Positions 1-9,299 of a stretch of DNA of 27,673 nucleotides are shown in pieces (the first letter of the stretch is position 1; every line of letters begins with the position of its first letter). This stretch comes from a virus: IMG/VR virus record IMGVR_UViG_3300023210_000169, positions 1 through 27,673 of that record; one strand, 5' to 3'. Made by a program: the position numbers and the translations under genes. The notes beneath the pieces are model-generated. The model saw nothing but the letters and a program-made list of their open reading frames with translations. It was not told where the DNA came from and ran no database searches.

Positions 1-112
1 CTGCTACTGTTCCTATTTGTACGTTTTCAAAATTTGCTATTAAAATTTCCTCGATTCCGCCTGTATTGTTTCGGCAGTCTATTGTTCTTCCCTGTGTTAA
101 ATTACAAGCCAT
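1..112 (-). CDS. Partial small structural protein downstream of the capsid gene (5' part only)
   Basis: An ATG at 112 opens a frame that runs off the left edge of the window, giving 37 residues that begin MACNLTQGRTIDCRNN. Short proteins with this kind of N-terminus (a Cys near residue 3, then a TQG..DCR motif) are common just after the major capsid gene in Bacteroidota phages, and I infer a virion or head-associated role. The gene is separated from the capsid gene by a strong terminator, so it may receive only reduced readthrough. The remainder lies outside the window and its function cannot be assigned. Confidence 0.7.
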   Translation of the reverse strand, partial: MACNLTQGRTIDCRNNTGGIEEILIANFENVQIGTVA

Positions 113-136
113 GTCTTATTTTTTTTTAGTGTTTAT

Positions 137-170
137 AAAAAAAGGGGTAAGGTATTTTACCCACCCCTTC
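137..170 (-). terminator. Intrinsic terminator after the major capsid gene
   Basis: On the minus strand AAGGGGT (169-163) pairs with ACCCCTT (148-142). The stem continues inward as a GGTA/TACC pairing after a small bulge, and seven Ts follow (143-137). This is a classic hairpin plus U-tract about 25 bases past the capsid stop codon. It probably lowers expression of the next gene relative to capsid protein. Confidence 0.85.
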
Positions 171-192
171 TTAAGTTATTGTTAAAGTCCTA

Positions 193-1134
193 TTAAGGAA
201 TTAATGTGAACTGTACACATTCGTCTACAAATCTTACTTGTACTCCTCTTTTGAAAGTAACATCAAAGAAGATGTTCTTTTCAGTAACTGGGTCAAGTCT
301 TACTCCCATTGCATCCTCATCTGCATCGCCATCCATTCCAATTACAATGTTAGAGTTTCTAGTTAAAATCATTCTCTCGCTTCCTGCTGCTCCCGGAAAA
401 CCTACTGAGCTTCTTAATGCTACATTTGTTCCGTAAAGGTTTACTTGCTCGCCATCTCCTGAGTAGTGAAATAAGTTAGCGTTTTTCAATGCTACTACGT
501 ATTTCTTGTAAACTGATGTAGGTACAAATAAAGATAAATCTTCTGCTTCTGAGATATTGTCAGGGATAGACTCCCACATTCCATCTAAGATGTCTAATAC
601 GTTAGAGCTAGAGATTCCAGTCGCTACTGTTACTGCTCCTGTGTTACCATCTACTGGTGCGCCTGCATCTACAATTTTCAAAAGACCATCGTAGTAAGAC
701 AAGTTGTTTGTTGCACTTAATGTGTCTCCCTGTACGTCGCTCAAAGTTAAAGCATTTTGTAAAGCGTTCATTTTCTTCTCCATGTAAACTGCTTCAATCT
801 CTGCAGGCATTTCTTCTTCTCCTGCTGCTCCTTTCTTTACTAGAACTTGCGCCCAGTATCCGTTAAGGTCTTTAATACATAAATCTTCTGATACTGCAAT
901 AGCTCCTACTGTGATAGTACGTTGAGTTAGTGATGTAGTGTCTGCTCCTGTTCTTGAACAGCCATCTGCTCCGAATACTACGTCTGTAGATAAAAACTGT
1001 AAGTTCGAGCTTCCTTTAATTCCTGTTTGAATATCTGCTACTGCTGCTAAACCTCCTGTCGCCTGCATCTGTGCAATTAATGGAAAGTCTTGGTCTTCTA
1101 TGTATGCTGATAATGTTCCTAAGCTAAATGCCAT
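193..1134 (-). CDS. Major capsid protein
   Basis: The product is a 313-residue protein without cysteine-rich or membrane segments, of a length usual for HK97-fold capsid subunits. The assignment rests on the overall composition, the position directly after a protease-scaffold gene, and the terminator that isolates it as a highly expressed gene. The sequence resembles capsid proteins of Bacteroidota phages, with an N-terminal MAFSLGTLSAYIEDQ helix region, a long central region with a predicted E-loop and A-domain, and a C-terminal segment ending in a beta strand (FTLIP). The start is the first ATG after an A-rich 18-base gap (TAAAAAAAATTATT) typical of Bacteroidota translation initiation. I did not see catalytic residues and none are expected. 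A different structural role is possible but unlikely in this position. Confidence 0.8.
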   Translation of the reverse strand: MAFSLGTLSAYIEDQDFPLIAQMQATGGLAAVADIQTGIKGSSNLQFLSTDVVFGADGCSRTGADTTSLTQRTITVGAIAVSEDLCIKDLNGYWAQVLVKKGAAGEEEMPAEIEAVYMEKKMNALQNALTLSDVQGDTLSATNNLSYYDGLLKIVDAGAPVDGNTGAVTVATGISSSNVLDILDGMWESIPDNISEAEDLSLFVPTSVYKKYVVALKNANLFHYSGDGEQVNLYGTNVALRSSVGFPGAAGSERMILTRNSNIVIGMDGDADEDAMGVRLDPVTEKNIFFDVTFKRGVQVRFVDECVQFTLIP

Positions 1135-1152
1135 AATAATTTTTTTTAATGT

Positions 1153-2382
1153 TTATTTATTTACTGTAAAAATTGATTTTTTCTTTGGAGAAATTACTCC
1201 GCTTCTTTTTTTCTTAATTGGTGCTACACTAGATTCTGTAGCTAACTCCTCAACTGCTGAGAATAACGCCTTTTCTTTTGTGTCGCTTTCCTCTTTGTAT
1301 TTAGCAAATTCTGCTTTTACTGTTTCTAATTCCTCTGTAAGTTTTGCGAATTGCTCATTAAATACAGTTTCTGTAGATTCAATAATCTTTCTGATTTTTG
1401 CTTCTGTTACTGTTTCAGCTTTTGGAGTTGCTTCTGTTTCCATTGCTTCCTCTTCCTCTGCTTCTACTTCTTTAATGTCAGAAATAGCACCTTCTGAAAT
1501 AGTTACTACTGTTCCATCTGCTAGTGGATATTCTCCGTTAGGCATTGGAGCTACTTCGCCCTCTACCTCAACAGTAACTACTGCACCAACTTCTAAAGCA
1601 GGGTCTATATTTACCATTGTACCATCTGCTAATTCAGCAGCCATTAACTTAATTTCAGTTACTTCTGGAGTTGCTTCTACAGCTACCTCTGTTGTTTCTT
1701 CACCGAAGATTAAGCTCTTTACTTTGTCTAAAGTTTCTTTACTCATATTATCTATTGTTTGTTTGTTACTTAGTTGTACATTGTCCTCTATACTTTTTTC
1801 AAAGTCTTGTATAGTTTTGATTATTTTGTTTATAGTTTCCTCATCCATTGTTACAGGCTCAAGTTGTTTAAACATCCCTTCTACGCTGAATCCTTTAAAC
1901 TCTCCGTTCTTTACTTGCTCCCATATTTCATCGTTATCAACTTTTGCACTTCCCCACAAACTACCGTTAGGTACTTTCTCGAATTCTTTTGGTGCTACCT
2001 TGCCACGTTCATTGTCTATAATAAGGTTGTCTAACATATAAACCCCTTCTGCAATTTGTCTAGGGTCATGCATTAAATTAAAGTTGTTGTTTAATCCTAG
2101 TCTGCTTTGTTTTTCTCTAATTTGCTCTATAGTCTTAGCGGAGAATTTAACAAAGAACTTTTCGCCATTCTCTCCGATTCGTGGGATAAGTAAATCAGCT
2201 ACCATAAAGTAGCCCTCTATAATTCTTTTCTCCTCATCTTTTACAGCAAATTTATATTCTGTCTGCTGACTGAATGCCATCCAGTTTGAGTCTATTGCAG
2301 GCTGGTCTACTAAAGCTATAGCAGTTACTCCGCTTTCGTCATCGGTGTCTATTACCAACTCAAATACTTCTATCTTTTCCAT
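1153..2382 (-). CDS. Prohead protease (XkdF type) fused to scaffold domain
   Basis: This 409-residue protein has two parts. Residues 1-180 look like the XkdF/phage serine protease family that matures proheads: an LVDQPAI segment near residues 25-30, a conserved His in NLMHDP near 105, and the hallmark FKGFSVEGMF near 163-172, in which the Ser is the likely nucleophile. Residues from about 213 on form an acidic scaffold-like domain, with two ADGT-containing repeats (AELADGTMVNI and YPLADGTVVTI), an EEEEA stretch, a long coiled coil (about 320-375) and a basic C-terminus (KKKRSG, PKKKS). The protein would be cleaved during head assembly to release the scaffold. An internal ATG (MSKETLDK, 1744) follows an A-rich start-like context and may give a separate scaffold. 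It lies between the tape measure and capsid genes. Confidence 0.8.
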   Translation of the reverse strand: MEKIEVFELVIDTDDESGVTAIALVDQPAIDSNWMAFSQQTEYKFAVKDEEKRIIEGYFMVADLLIPRIGENGEKFFVKFSAKTIEQIREKQSRLGLNNNFNLMHDPRQIAEGVYMLDNLIIDNERGKVAPKEFEKVPNGSLWGSAKVDNDEIWEQVKNGEFKGFSVEGMFKQLEPVTMDEETINKIIKTIQDFEKSIEDNVQLSNKQTIDNMSKETLDKVKSLIFGEETTEVAVEATPEVTEIKLMAAELADGTMVNIDPALEVGAVVTVEVEGEVAPMPNGEYPLADGTVVTISEGAISDIKEVEAEEEEAMETEATPKAETVTEAKIRKIIESTETVFNEQFAKLTEELETVKAEFAKYKEESDTKEKALFSAVEELATESSVAPIKKKRSGVISPKKKSIFTVNK

Positions 2383-2392
2383 ATCTATTATT

Positions 2393-4333
2393 TTAAAAAG
2401 TTGCGCTCTCCTCGATTACGCTTACATTGTTTTGTGTTTCTGTTATATCTGTTTCAGTTACAAATACCTGTTGGTCGCCTAGTATAGTGCTTGTGTTACT
2501 TACTGGAGTTAATTGTATACCACCTCCTGCATCTGCACCTCTAGGGGCATCTCCATCACTTATAGAAGGAGGCTCTGGTATCTGAGCCGAACCTGAAAAC
2601 TGTTGGTTTTTAATAGCTGCTATCTGTACACCTCCTGTTACTGCTGCTCCTGCTGCTAAGAAAAGATTAAGAGGATAAGGGTTGGTCATTGCAGAGGCTA
2701 TAGACTGAGCCATATTAATAACAGCCATAGCGATATTCATTTTCTTTTGCCTTTCAAAGTGTTTCTTTAAAATAGCGTCTTTTTGTTTAGCATATAAAAA
2801 CTCTTGTTTAGCTGTTAGTGTTCCTTTCTTTTTTTCGTTATTATATTTAAGGTCAATCGCAGCTATAGCATTATCTCTTACAGCTCCATCTATGTCCATA
2901 ATAGCCTGACCTACCATTTCCATTTTTTGCAGAGTATCTTGAGCTGCTGCTATCTTAGCTTGTTTTTCTGCTTCTATCCTGTCTATTTCTTTTTGGTGGT
3001 CTGCTGCTTTTTGCTCTTGTATTAACTGCATAAAGTTTAACAAGTTGTATGTCTTTTCTTCCTCCTCTACATACATTTCCTCGTTAAGCTCTTTTGTTTC
3101 TACTAGCTCAATGTCTCGCCTTGCTTTCCTTTCTTCAAATGCTTTTTTATCTGCTTCCTCTGCGTCTTTTAATCTTTTCGCTTTTGCTTCTGCTCTTTCT
3201 TTTGCTATCCTTTCTGCTTCTTTTAATCTTTCTGCTTCTTTATCTGCTTCCTCTTTTCCTACTGCACCTGCTTCTAGTAATGCGTCAATCTCTTTTTGTT
3301 TAGCATCTGCTAACTCATCTATTACAGATACTTGTTTTTGAGATGCTACGATAGATTTATTAGTTGCTGCTGTTGCAAAATCCTGTGCTTCAAATACAGT
3401 AAAAAGTCCTAGAGCCTCCTCGTATAAACCTTTATTAACTCCTGTCTGTGCTTCTATCCTAGACTTATATTGTTCCTTTATTTCTTCGGCTCTTAACGAT
3501 GCTAGAGCTTCCTGCTCTGCCCTTAACATTACCAACTTAGTGTTTAATACTAAAGCCTTATTTATGTCCTCTATGCTGTCTTTCTCAGCGTCTATATTAG
3601 ATAATAAATTAGGGTACTCGTCTTGTAATGCTACAATAGCTTTATTCTTTTCCTCTCTTGTTTTAGACTCATCGTTTAAAGTCTTTTGTAGTTTATCGGA
3701 TGCGCTTATTTCATCGCCTACAGCATCTATAGCTTCCTGAGTTACTTGGTTATTTAGCTTTTGTGCTTTGGTAGATAGTCCAATAGCCACCGTTAAGTCA
3801 TCCCAATAAACAATTAAAGTAGTTATTAATGCTATTATTGCACCTATGCCCGTTGCTATTAATGCTTTACCCCACCCTTTAGTAGCAAGGGTTAAAAGTT
3901 TCTGCATTGCTGTACTTTGTTTAAGTACATTAGTCCATAGCTTTTGAGCAGCACTCATACCTTCTATAGCTCCCTTCATTCCCATAGAGATAGCCATAGC
4001 CTTTTCAATAGATGCGCCTATTTGCTCTATAGTTTCATTCTCGCCACCCATTAAAACTAGACTAGCTGTTACATCTCCTACACCCCCTGCTAACCCCCCG
4101 AGCTGACTAGCCACTCCTTCTTTGTCTAGTCCTTCAAAACCTAGCTCTATGTTCTTAATTTCCGCACTAGTTTGAGCCATTGCAGTAGAAAGCTCTTTAA
4201 ACTCCTCACTACCTCTACCTACATTTTTAAGGCGTTCCTTCATAGAGTCAAACCCTGCCTCTAAATCTCCTAGAGTCATTTGAGCTTTGTCTGCTTCTAT
4301 AAATATTTCTAATGCTACTTTATCGTCTGCCAT
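2393..4333 (-). CDS. Tail tape measure protein
   Basis: This 646-residue protein is helix-rich and has the features of a tape measure protein, which sets tail length and is ejected with the DNA. The N-terminal 130 residues contain heptad-like segments. A strongly hydrophobic stretch at about 155-178 (IATGIGAIIALITTLIVYW) is the usual membrane-insertion segment, followed by long charged coiled coil at about 340-500 (repeats of AKERAEAKAKR type). A second hydrophobic patch lies near 560-580 and is followed by a Gly/Pro-rich tail. At about 1.5 Angstrom per residue, the family rule, the tail would be near 95 nm. No sheath gene is seen, which favours a siphovirus morphology. It sits after the baseplate and fibre genes and before the head genes, which is an unusual order. 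Confidence 0.8.
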   Translation of the reverse strand: MADDKVALEIFIEADKAQMTLGDLEAGFDSMKERLKNVGRGSEEFKELSTAMAQTSAEIKNIELGFEGLDKEGVASQLGGLAGGVGDVTASLVLMGGENETIEQIGASIEKAMAISMGMKGAIEGMSAAQKLWTNVLKQSTAMQKLLTLATKGWGKALIATGIGAIIALITTLIVYWDDLTVAIGLSTKAQKLNNQVTQEAIDAVGDEISASDKLQKTLNDESKTREEKNKAIVALQDEYPNLLSNIDAEKDSIEDINKALVLNTKLVMLRAEQEALASLRAEEIKEQYKSRIEAQTGVNKGLYEEALGLFTVFEAQDFATAATNKSIVASQKQVSVIDELADAKQKEIDALLEAGAVGKEEADKEAERLKEAERIAKERAEAKAKRLKDAEEADKKAFEERKARRDIELVETKELNEEMYVEEEEKTYNLLNFMQLIQEQKAADHQKEIDRIEAEKQAKIAAAQDTLQKMEMVGQAIMDIDGAVRDNAIAAIDLKYNNEKKKGTLTAKQEFLYAKQKDAILKKHFERQKKMNIAMAVINMAQSIASAMTNPYPLNLFLAAGAAVTGGVQIAAIKNQQFSGSAQIPEPPSISDGDAPRGADAGGGIQLTPVSNTSTILGDQQVFVTETDITETQNNVSVIEESATF

Positions 4334-4336
4334 ATC

Positions 4337-4999
4337 TTAGTAAGTTTTAAATAGTACAAAGTTTGCGCTGTAGATGTCATCTCCTCCGTTTAATACATTC
4401 CATTCTACAGTTATGTCTAAGGTGTTGCTTATGGTCGTATCTATTGCTTGAACGTCTTGGAAGATGTAACCGCTTACTTTCCTATCATTATCTTTCACAT
4501 AGGCAAAATTACCATTTGTACGGATGCTTCCACTAGCTCCAATAGTTGCTATTGTAAAATCTAGTTCGCATTCCCACCCCTGATTAGTTGCAGTATCTAA
4601 ATCAAATACTCCCGTACTCGCTAAAATGGTAGCACCAGTTTTAATTTTCACAATCAATTCAGAACGTGAACCGCCTCCAGTAGCATTTAAAACTCCCCCT
4701 ATTTTACCATGATAAGAGTCGCCAACTGTAAAGAATCCAGCAGGAACGGTTAAAGCTCCTACTCCACTTCCTACAATAGACTGCTCCCCTACTGTGTTAA
4801 TAGTTGCACTTTGTACAGTTTGCGAATATAAACCGTAAAGAGTTGCAGCTACTCCACCTCCTAAGATAGTATCTGTTCCTGCACTATTTCTTAAAGTGTA
4901 TTTATTTGCATTATCACTATCTATAAAAATGTAAAAGTCTCCACTTGGTGGGTTACCTAAAGTAGTTCCTGCTGCTGTGCCTATTTGTATATTTGCCAT
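4337..4999 (-). CDS. Tail or head fibre-like structural protein
   Basis: The 220-residue product is rich in Gly, Thr, Ser and alternating hydrophobic residues, with no charged helices, which is typical of beta-rich fibre or appendage proteins. The N-terminus has a short repeat-like segment (FYIFIDSDNANKYTLRNSAG) that resembles fibre attachment regions. The C-terminal 150 residues look like a beta-sandwich domain of the kind that trimerises at fibre tips. It lies between a 49-residue beta-repeat protein and the tape measure gene, supporting a tail-tip or adhesion role. The precise receptor and fold cannot be told from sequence. Confidence 0.6.
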   Translation of the reverse strand: MANIQIGTAAGTTLGNPPSGDFYIFIDSDNANKYTLRNSAGTDTILGGGVAATLYGLYSQTVQSATINTVGEQSIVGSGVGALTVPAGFFTVGDSYHGKIGGVLNATGGGSRSELIVKIKTGATILASTGVFDLDTATNQGWECELDFTIATIGASGSIRTNGNFAYVKDNDRKVSGYIFQDVQAIDTTISNTLDITVEWNVLNGGDDIYSANFVLFKTY

Positions 5000-5004
5000 T
5001 TGTT

Positions 5005-5154
5005 TTATTTTAATATTAAATCTCCATTTATAACTAGAACCCCTTGCACATTTAACCCTCCATAGTTAATCATTTGACTATATTGGATAATCGTTAGAAT
5101 GTTATTAGGAGCTATATAATTTACTCCTGAGTATATGTCTGGGATATATGTCAT
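5005..5154 (-). CDS. Tiny beta-repeat structural protein (49 aa)
   Basis: An ATG at 5154 overlaps the stop of the 975-residue gene by one base (TAATG), and a 49-codon frame runs to a TAA at 5005. The peptide ends in a strand-turn-strand pattern (GGLNVQGVLVINGDLILK) like one rung of a right-handed beta-helix, as seen in short fibre-associated proteins of Bacteroidota phages. The translational coupling and the fact that it fills the gap between two genes support a real gene. I infer a tail-tip or fibre role. Confidence 0.7.
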   Translation of the reverse strand: MTYIPDIYSGVNYIAPNNILTIIQYSQMINYGGLNVQGVLVINGDLILK

Positions 5155-8081
5155 TATATTATCTTATAGTTTACTCCGTTAAATTGTAAAGTGTAGGCGT
5201 TATTTAATGCGTTTATGTTTTTAACTAGTTGCCCATCTATTGAGTTGGGAGCGTTTACTCTTATTTGTATAGTATTGTTTAATGCTAGTTTTTTAAAGTT
5301 CCATACCTTCCCAACAGTCGGAAAGTCAGGCAATGAAATAACTATTGTTCCTGCTGAGCTATCACATAAATAAGTACTTACTTTCTCATCTGCTGTAGTA
5401 TTTGAATCTATAAGTACCACGCTACCAGTTCCTTTTATTTCTCCATTAATGTAAGTTACATTCGACTCCGTTACTGTTACTCCACTTGTATTAATTAGGG
5501 TTATGTTTTCCAAGTTTGACTCTATTACATTATTGTCTCCTTGTATAGTTATGTTTTTACTTCCTGTGAATACCTTGTTAGAATCTCCTTTAATATCTAC
5601 AAACATTGCAGTTTTGTCTATAAAGTTGTTTAACCCATCTACGTGGCTAGACTTCATATTTAGTATATTGTTTCCAGAAAGTACATCCTGAAATATATTA
5701 GGAATTTCTTCATCTCCAATAGTTCCTAACCCTCCTATTAGCTCCTCAGTTATTGCTGTTGGTGTAGGCACTTCTTTTAGTTTTAAGAACTCGCATTTAC
5801 TAGGCTGATAGATAGAGCTGCTATACATAACTTTATGTAGTGTCCAGTATTCATTTTCAAAGAAATAAGAAGGTCTAAAAGATAAATTTGAAATGTCTGT
5901 AGGGTTTAACAAAAAATATCCTTTGAATATCTTACTATCCTTATCTGTAAGTTGCTCTAATTCTTTTCTGTGATAAGCTAAATATAGGTTGTTATTCGTT
6001 ACTGTAATGCTCCCATAGGTGTTATCATAGTATATCTCTTTTGGCAATCCGAAATTAATATCTAAAGTCGGATTATAGGGGTCGTCAAAATGTCCTGCAT
6101 AAGGATAGGTAGGTTGTATGACATCTCCTGCTATTGCTTCGTGAGTCCAGTTAACAACACTAGGTTTTAAACCTCCGTAGTATAATATCCTAATATTAGA
6201 TTTAATTGTCTTTTGCTGTAAGTTAGAATCTACATCTATAATAGTGGGGATAACCCTATCATTTGTTAGCTGTCCTACTATTGGAGTAGGTGAAAAGATA
6301 AGCTCTGTCTTATGCTCAGATTTATTAAAATCATTATCTAGGTAGATGTTTCTAGTACCGTATATGTCTAGCCAACTTGCTTCATATTTCTTATTGTAAT
6401 AGTCAGCATCCTTTTTATAGGTGTATATGTATTTCTGTTTATTGGTTACAGCAGTAGGTGTTAAATTATGCTCTTTAGAATAATCTAGCTTCTGACTCCA
6501 ATCTATTATGTCTGGAGTGTAGAAGTCCTCTCTAGTTTCTATAATAATATTCTTTGGGTTGTTCTCGTCGGGTATCATATAGAGGTTAAACATCTTTATA
6601 ATGGATGTTAAGAAATCTCTTTGCTTTATCTTCTCAGGAATAGCTGAAAACATATTAATAGTATCTCCTTCTACGTAAGTTGAAGCTAATACATCAAGCG
6701 AAAAGTTAGCACTTGTAAGTATGAGGTTAAAGTCTGAATGCCACCCATTAATAGGAATAGAGCCAACATCGTAATAGGGGTAAATTGCATTAACTATATA
6801 TCCAGATGGAGAAACAAACGGAGCGTGCTTCCAACTAGTATCTAATAAAACCGTTATTAAATCCCCTGCTTGTAATTGCACATCTACACTAAATTTATAT
6901 TGGTTAGGTGGATTATAGTTTCTAGCTTGAAAACCGCCACTTGACTTAAAGTTATTGTCTGGGTATGTAGTTGGGTTTGATGTTGTATAGGTTACAGATG
7001 GAGATAGTGGTTCAGTTGCAGCAGTAGATGAAGATATATTGTTTATCTCAACTCCATTAAGAGCTATTTTAAAAAGATTAAAAAAAAGAGGTGCGCCATT
7101 GCCATTAATATCTCCTATTGCTACACCCGCTTTTGGTGTAGTTTCAGTCTGTATTATGACATCAAATGAAACTCTGTAAAAACCAGTAGCTCCTACAGTT
7201 AAAACTCCTGTAGTAGGATTGTATTGGTTGTCAGCATCTATCACTTCATTTGTTAACCTAATAGAATTACTAGATACAACATTAAGGCCAGTCGATGAAT
7301 CAATATCAAAACTATCTAATCCACTAGCTAAAAACAAAGGAGTATTAACTCGCACCCTTCTAGGACTTAAATCTGTTTGAGTCTGTTTAAATTCCTTGCC
7401 ATTAAATGGAATAATCAACCGCTTAAATAAAGGGTTATTAAAGAAAGTAGATGTGTAAGTATAATTTGAATCTGCAAACATTCTGTCTATATACTCTTTG
7501 GCATAAATAGCAGGAAACATCTCATTAACATTATATACTTCTATATCCGTATCATTTCCAAAATTACACATTGGATAAGTGTATCCGCTTCCATATTGGA
7601 AAGGCTCTACTGCTCCATTTAAGATATAGCTAGTATCCCAACTATTTTCTTGATTTACTTGGGTGTAGTCATGGTCTAAGTTATCCCAATTCATCCCTGC
7701 GTCATTCAGAAACTTATTGCCTAGCTCTCTAAAGATGTTGGCTGTTTCTCCAAATAAAACTACACTATACTCTACTTGGTTATAGTCTTTTTTAATAATG
7801 TCTTTTAACTGGATAAATCCACTAAATACCGCAATGTCATTTTGGTAGTAAACCGCATCTAGTTTTAAGTTAGGGTTAAAAGTAGAATCACTATTAACTT
7901 CAAAGATAAAATTGAGCTTATCATTTATTGCTTTACTTCCCGGTAGTTTAATAGTCTTACTAAAGCTAGACTTTACTTTGTCAGGTTGTTGTATATCTTT
8001 AATACTAAAAGTTAGCACCGTAGAAATACCCTTGTCTATTGGAATAGTTACCCCTTCTATTATTAGCTGTTCTTTTACCAT
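5154..8081 (-). CDS. Large tail/baseplate protein with beta-helical C-terminus
   Basis: This 975-residue protein is the largest in the window. The first 120 residues (KSSFSKTIKLPGSKAIND at about 37-54) match a conserved N-terminal pattern, with an LPG(T/S)K motif, of tail-tip proteins in Bacteroidota phages. The central region is beta-rich and aromatic. Residues of about 810-890 contain short repeated beta-strand units (for example NITIQGDNNVIESNLENIT), which suggests a beta-helix or receptor-contact segment. The last 60 residues form another small beta domain. It is preceded directly, without a gap, by a 405-residue tail protein. I infer a baseplate hub or tail-associated adhesin. I see no lytic enzyme motif in it. 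Confidence 0.65.
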   Translation of the reverse strand: MVKEQLIIEGVTIPIDKGISTVLTFSIKDIQQPDKVKSSFSKTIKLPGSKAINDKLNFIFEVNSDSTFNPNLKLDAVYYQNDIAVFSGFIQLKDIIKKDYNQVEYSVVLFGETANIFRELGNKFLNDAGMNWDNLDHDYTQVNQENSWDTSYILNGAVEPFQYGSGYTYPMCNFGNDTDIEVYNVNEMFPAIYAKEYIDRMFADSNYTYTSTFFNNPLFKRLIIPFNGKEFKQTQTDLSPRRVRVNTPLFLASGLDSFDIDSSTGLNVVSSNSIRLTNEVIDADNQYNPTTGVLTVGATGFYRVSFDVIIQTETTPKAGVAIGDINGNGAPLFFNLFKIALNGVEINNISSSTAATEPLSPSVTYTTSNPTTYPDNNFKSSGGFQARNYNPPNQYKFSVDVQLQAGDLITVLLDTSWKHAPFVSPSGYIVNAIYPYYDVGSIPINGWHSDFNLILTSANFSLDVLASTYVEGDTINMFSAIPEKIKQRDFLTSIIKMFNLYMIPDENNPKNIIIETREDFYTPDIIDWSQKLDYSKEHNLTPTAVTNKQKYIYTYKKDADYYNKKYEASWLDIYGTRNIYLDNDFNKSEHKTELIFSPTPIVGQLTNDRVIPTIIDVDSNLQQKTIKSNIRILYYGGLKPSVVNWTHEAIAGDVIQPTYPYAGHFDDPYNPTLDINFGLPKEIYYDNTYGSITVTNNNLYLAYHRKELEQLTDKDSKIFKGYFLLNPTDISNLSFRPSYFFENEYWTLHKVMYSSSIYQPSKCEFLKLKEVPTPTAITEELIGGLGTIGDEEIPNIFQDVLSGNNILNMKSSHVDGLNNFIDKTAMFVDIKGDSNKVFTGSKNITIQGDNNVIESNLENITLINTSGVTVTESNVTYINGEIKGTGSVVLIDSNTTADEKVSTYLCDSSAGTIVISLPDFPTVGKVWNFKKLALNNTIQIRVNAPNSIDGQLVKNINALNNAYTLQFNGVNYKII

Positions 8082-9299
8082 TTACATTCTTTGTCTGTAA
8101 TCATCGTAACCCATTTCTAGCTCTACCTCAATTTTAAATAGCTTCTCCCTTACTACCTTTTTCTTAGTGTATGAAGTAGCTTGTATCTTTGCTACTGCTG
8201 TTAACTCGTTACCCTCTTGTAAGTATATCTCAGGACTAGACATTAGTTCTAGTAACCAGTTGCTTTCTGCTTCTGTAATCCAATCGGACATAAGTTTTAA
8301 ACTCGGTGTATTCTTAGTATAGTATGTAACCTTTTCACGCTCATTCATGGAGTAGACAATATCAGTACCCACGACTGTGTCTACGTTTACCTTCATATCC
8401 TTTTTCTCTATCTTAGTTGTAGACTCATCTCCTAAGTAAAAAGTAAAGTTATCGAATGCTCCTAAGTTGTTTTGGAATATTAAAGTGTTTGTATTGTACT
8501 TGCAATTTTCTTCTATTACAAAAGTTCTAGTTTCTGAGGCAGAAGCTAGTACATTTGATTTAGCTAATATAGTATAAGATGCTACAGAGTCTGTGATTAT
8601 AGGCTGTAACCCCGCTAATAAATTAGCATTATCTATAGAGTTAAGCGAGGCAGGAGATGAAGGTATAAATTGAATCTCTCCAGAACTAGCAGACGGGTCT
8701 ATCTCAAAAGTATTTATAGTAGCTCCTGCGCTATCTTTTGTAATAACTTGAAAATTAAACAATGGAGCATCTGTCTTATAATAAAGCCATCCATGTGAGT
8801 TAATAGATACTTTATGATTATCAGGCATATTTGTAAGGAATTTCTTATTACCTCCGAATATGGTAAACTCGTAATCTGTTACATCCCAATTTATAAAAGG
8901 TCGCTTCTCTAAAGATGCATTAAAAGCGTTTCTACTTGAATCAATAGTAAGGTCAGGATATTGTACTACAGGATTCCCAAACTCCTCCCCGAATTTAACT
9001 ATATAAGATAGTGAGCTATTTGGAGCTTCATAAGTTCCTGCATCTGCTGTTGGGTCTGGATTACCTACATCGCTTGTTAGAGCTGATTCTAATACTCTAT
9101 GAATATCTACCTTCCCTTTACTATCGGAAGGTCTTACTGGTATTCTTAAGCGTACAGTTTTAGTTACTGAGCCATTTATATAGATATCTACTAGGTGTGC
9201 AAAGTTTGGCTCTGTATAATTGTTAGATTCTATAAGGTACTCCATTTTGTTGTAAACGGGTGCAAAGTCTTTAGGAGTTGCTAGTATATTTATTGCCAT
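8082..9299 (-). CDS. Tail structural protein, probably distal tail/baseplate component
   Basis: The 405-residue product has no membrane segment and is predicted to be mostly beta-strand. It begins MAINILATPKDFAPVYNKMEY, a pattern seen in proteins encoded just before the large tail-tip protein in Bacteroidota phages. Its start codon overlaps the end of the preceding tail-completion gene by one base, and its stop codon abuts the next start, so the three genes are translationally coupled. Position and coupling suggest a distal tail protein or baseplate hub partner. No enzymatic motif is visible. Major tail protein is an alternative, since no other tail tube candidate is evident in the window. 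Confidence 0.55.
   Translation of the reverse strand: MAINILATPKDFAPVYNKMEYLIESNNYTEPNFAHLVDIYINGSVTKTVRLRIPVRPSDSKGKVDIHRVLESALTSDVGNPDPTADAGTYEAPNSSLSYIVKFGEEFGNPVVQYPDLTIDSSRNAFNASLEKRPFINWDVTDYEFTIFGGNKKFLTNMPDNHKVSINSHGWLYYKTDAPLFNFQVITKDSAGATINTFEIDPSASSGEIQFIPSSPASLNSIDNANLLAGLQPIITDSVASYTILAKSNVLASASETRTFVIEENCKYNTNTLIFQNNLGAFDNFTFYLGDESTTKIEKKDMKVNVDTVVGTDIVYSMNEREKVTYYTKNTPSLKLMSDWITEAESNWLLELMSSPEIYLQEGNELTAVAKIQATSYTKKKVVREKLFKIEVELEMGYDDYRQRM

Noticed and set aside
1100-2041. Plus-strand 313-codon open frame opposite the protease-scaffold gene
   Set aside because: It is a low-complexity Ser/Val/Thr-rich antisense shadow of a well-supported gene in the minus strand, without a motif or promoter.
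3045-3341. Plus-strand Ser/Leu-rich open frames opposite the tape measure gene
   Set aside because: They mirror the Glu/Lys/Ala-rich coiled coil on the other strand, where codon bias leaves the antisense frame open; no start context or family pattern.
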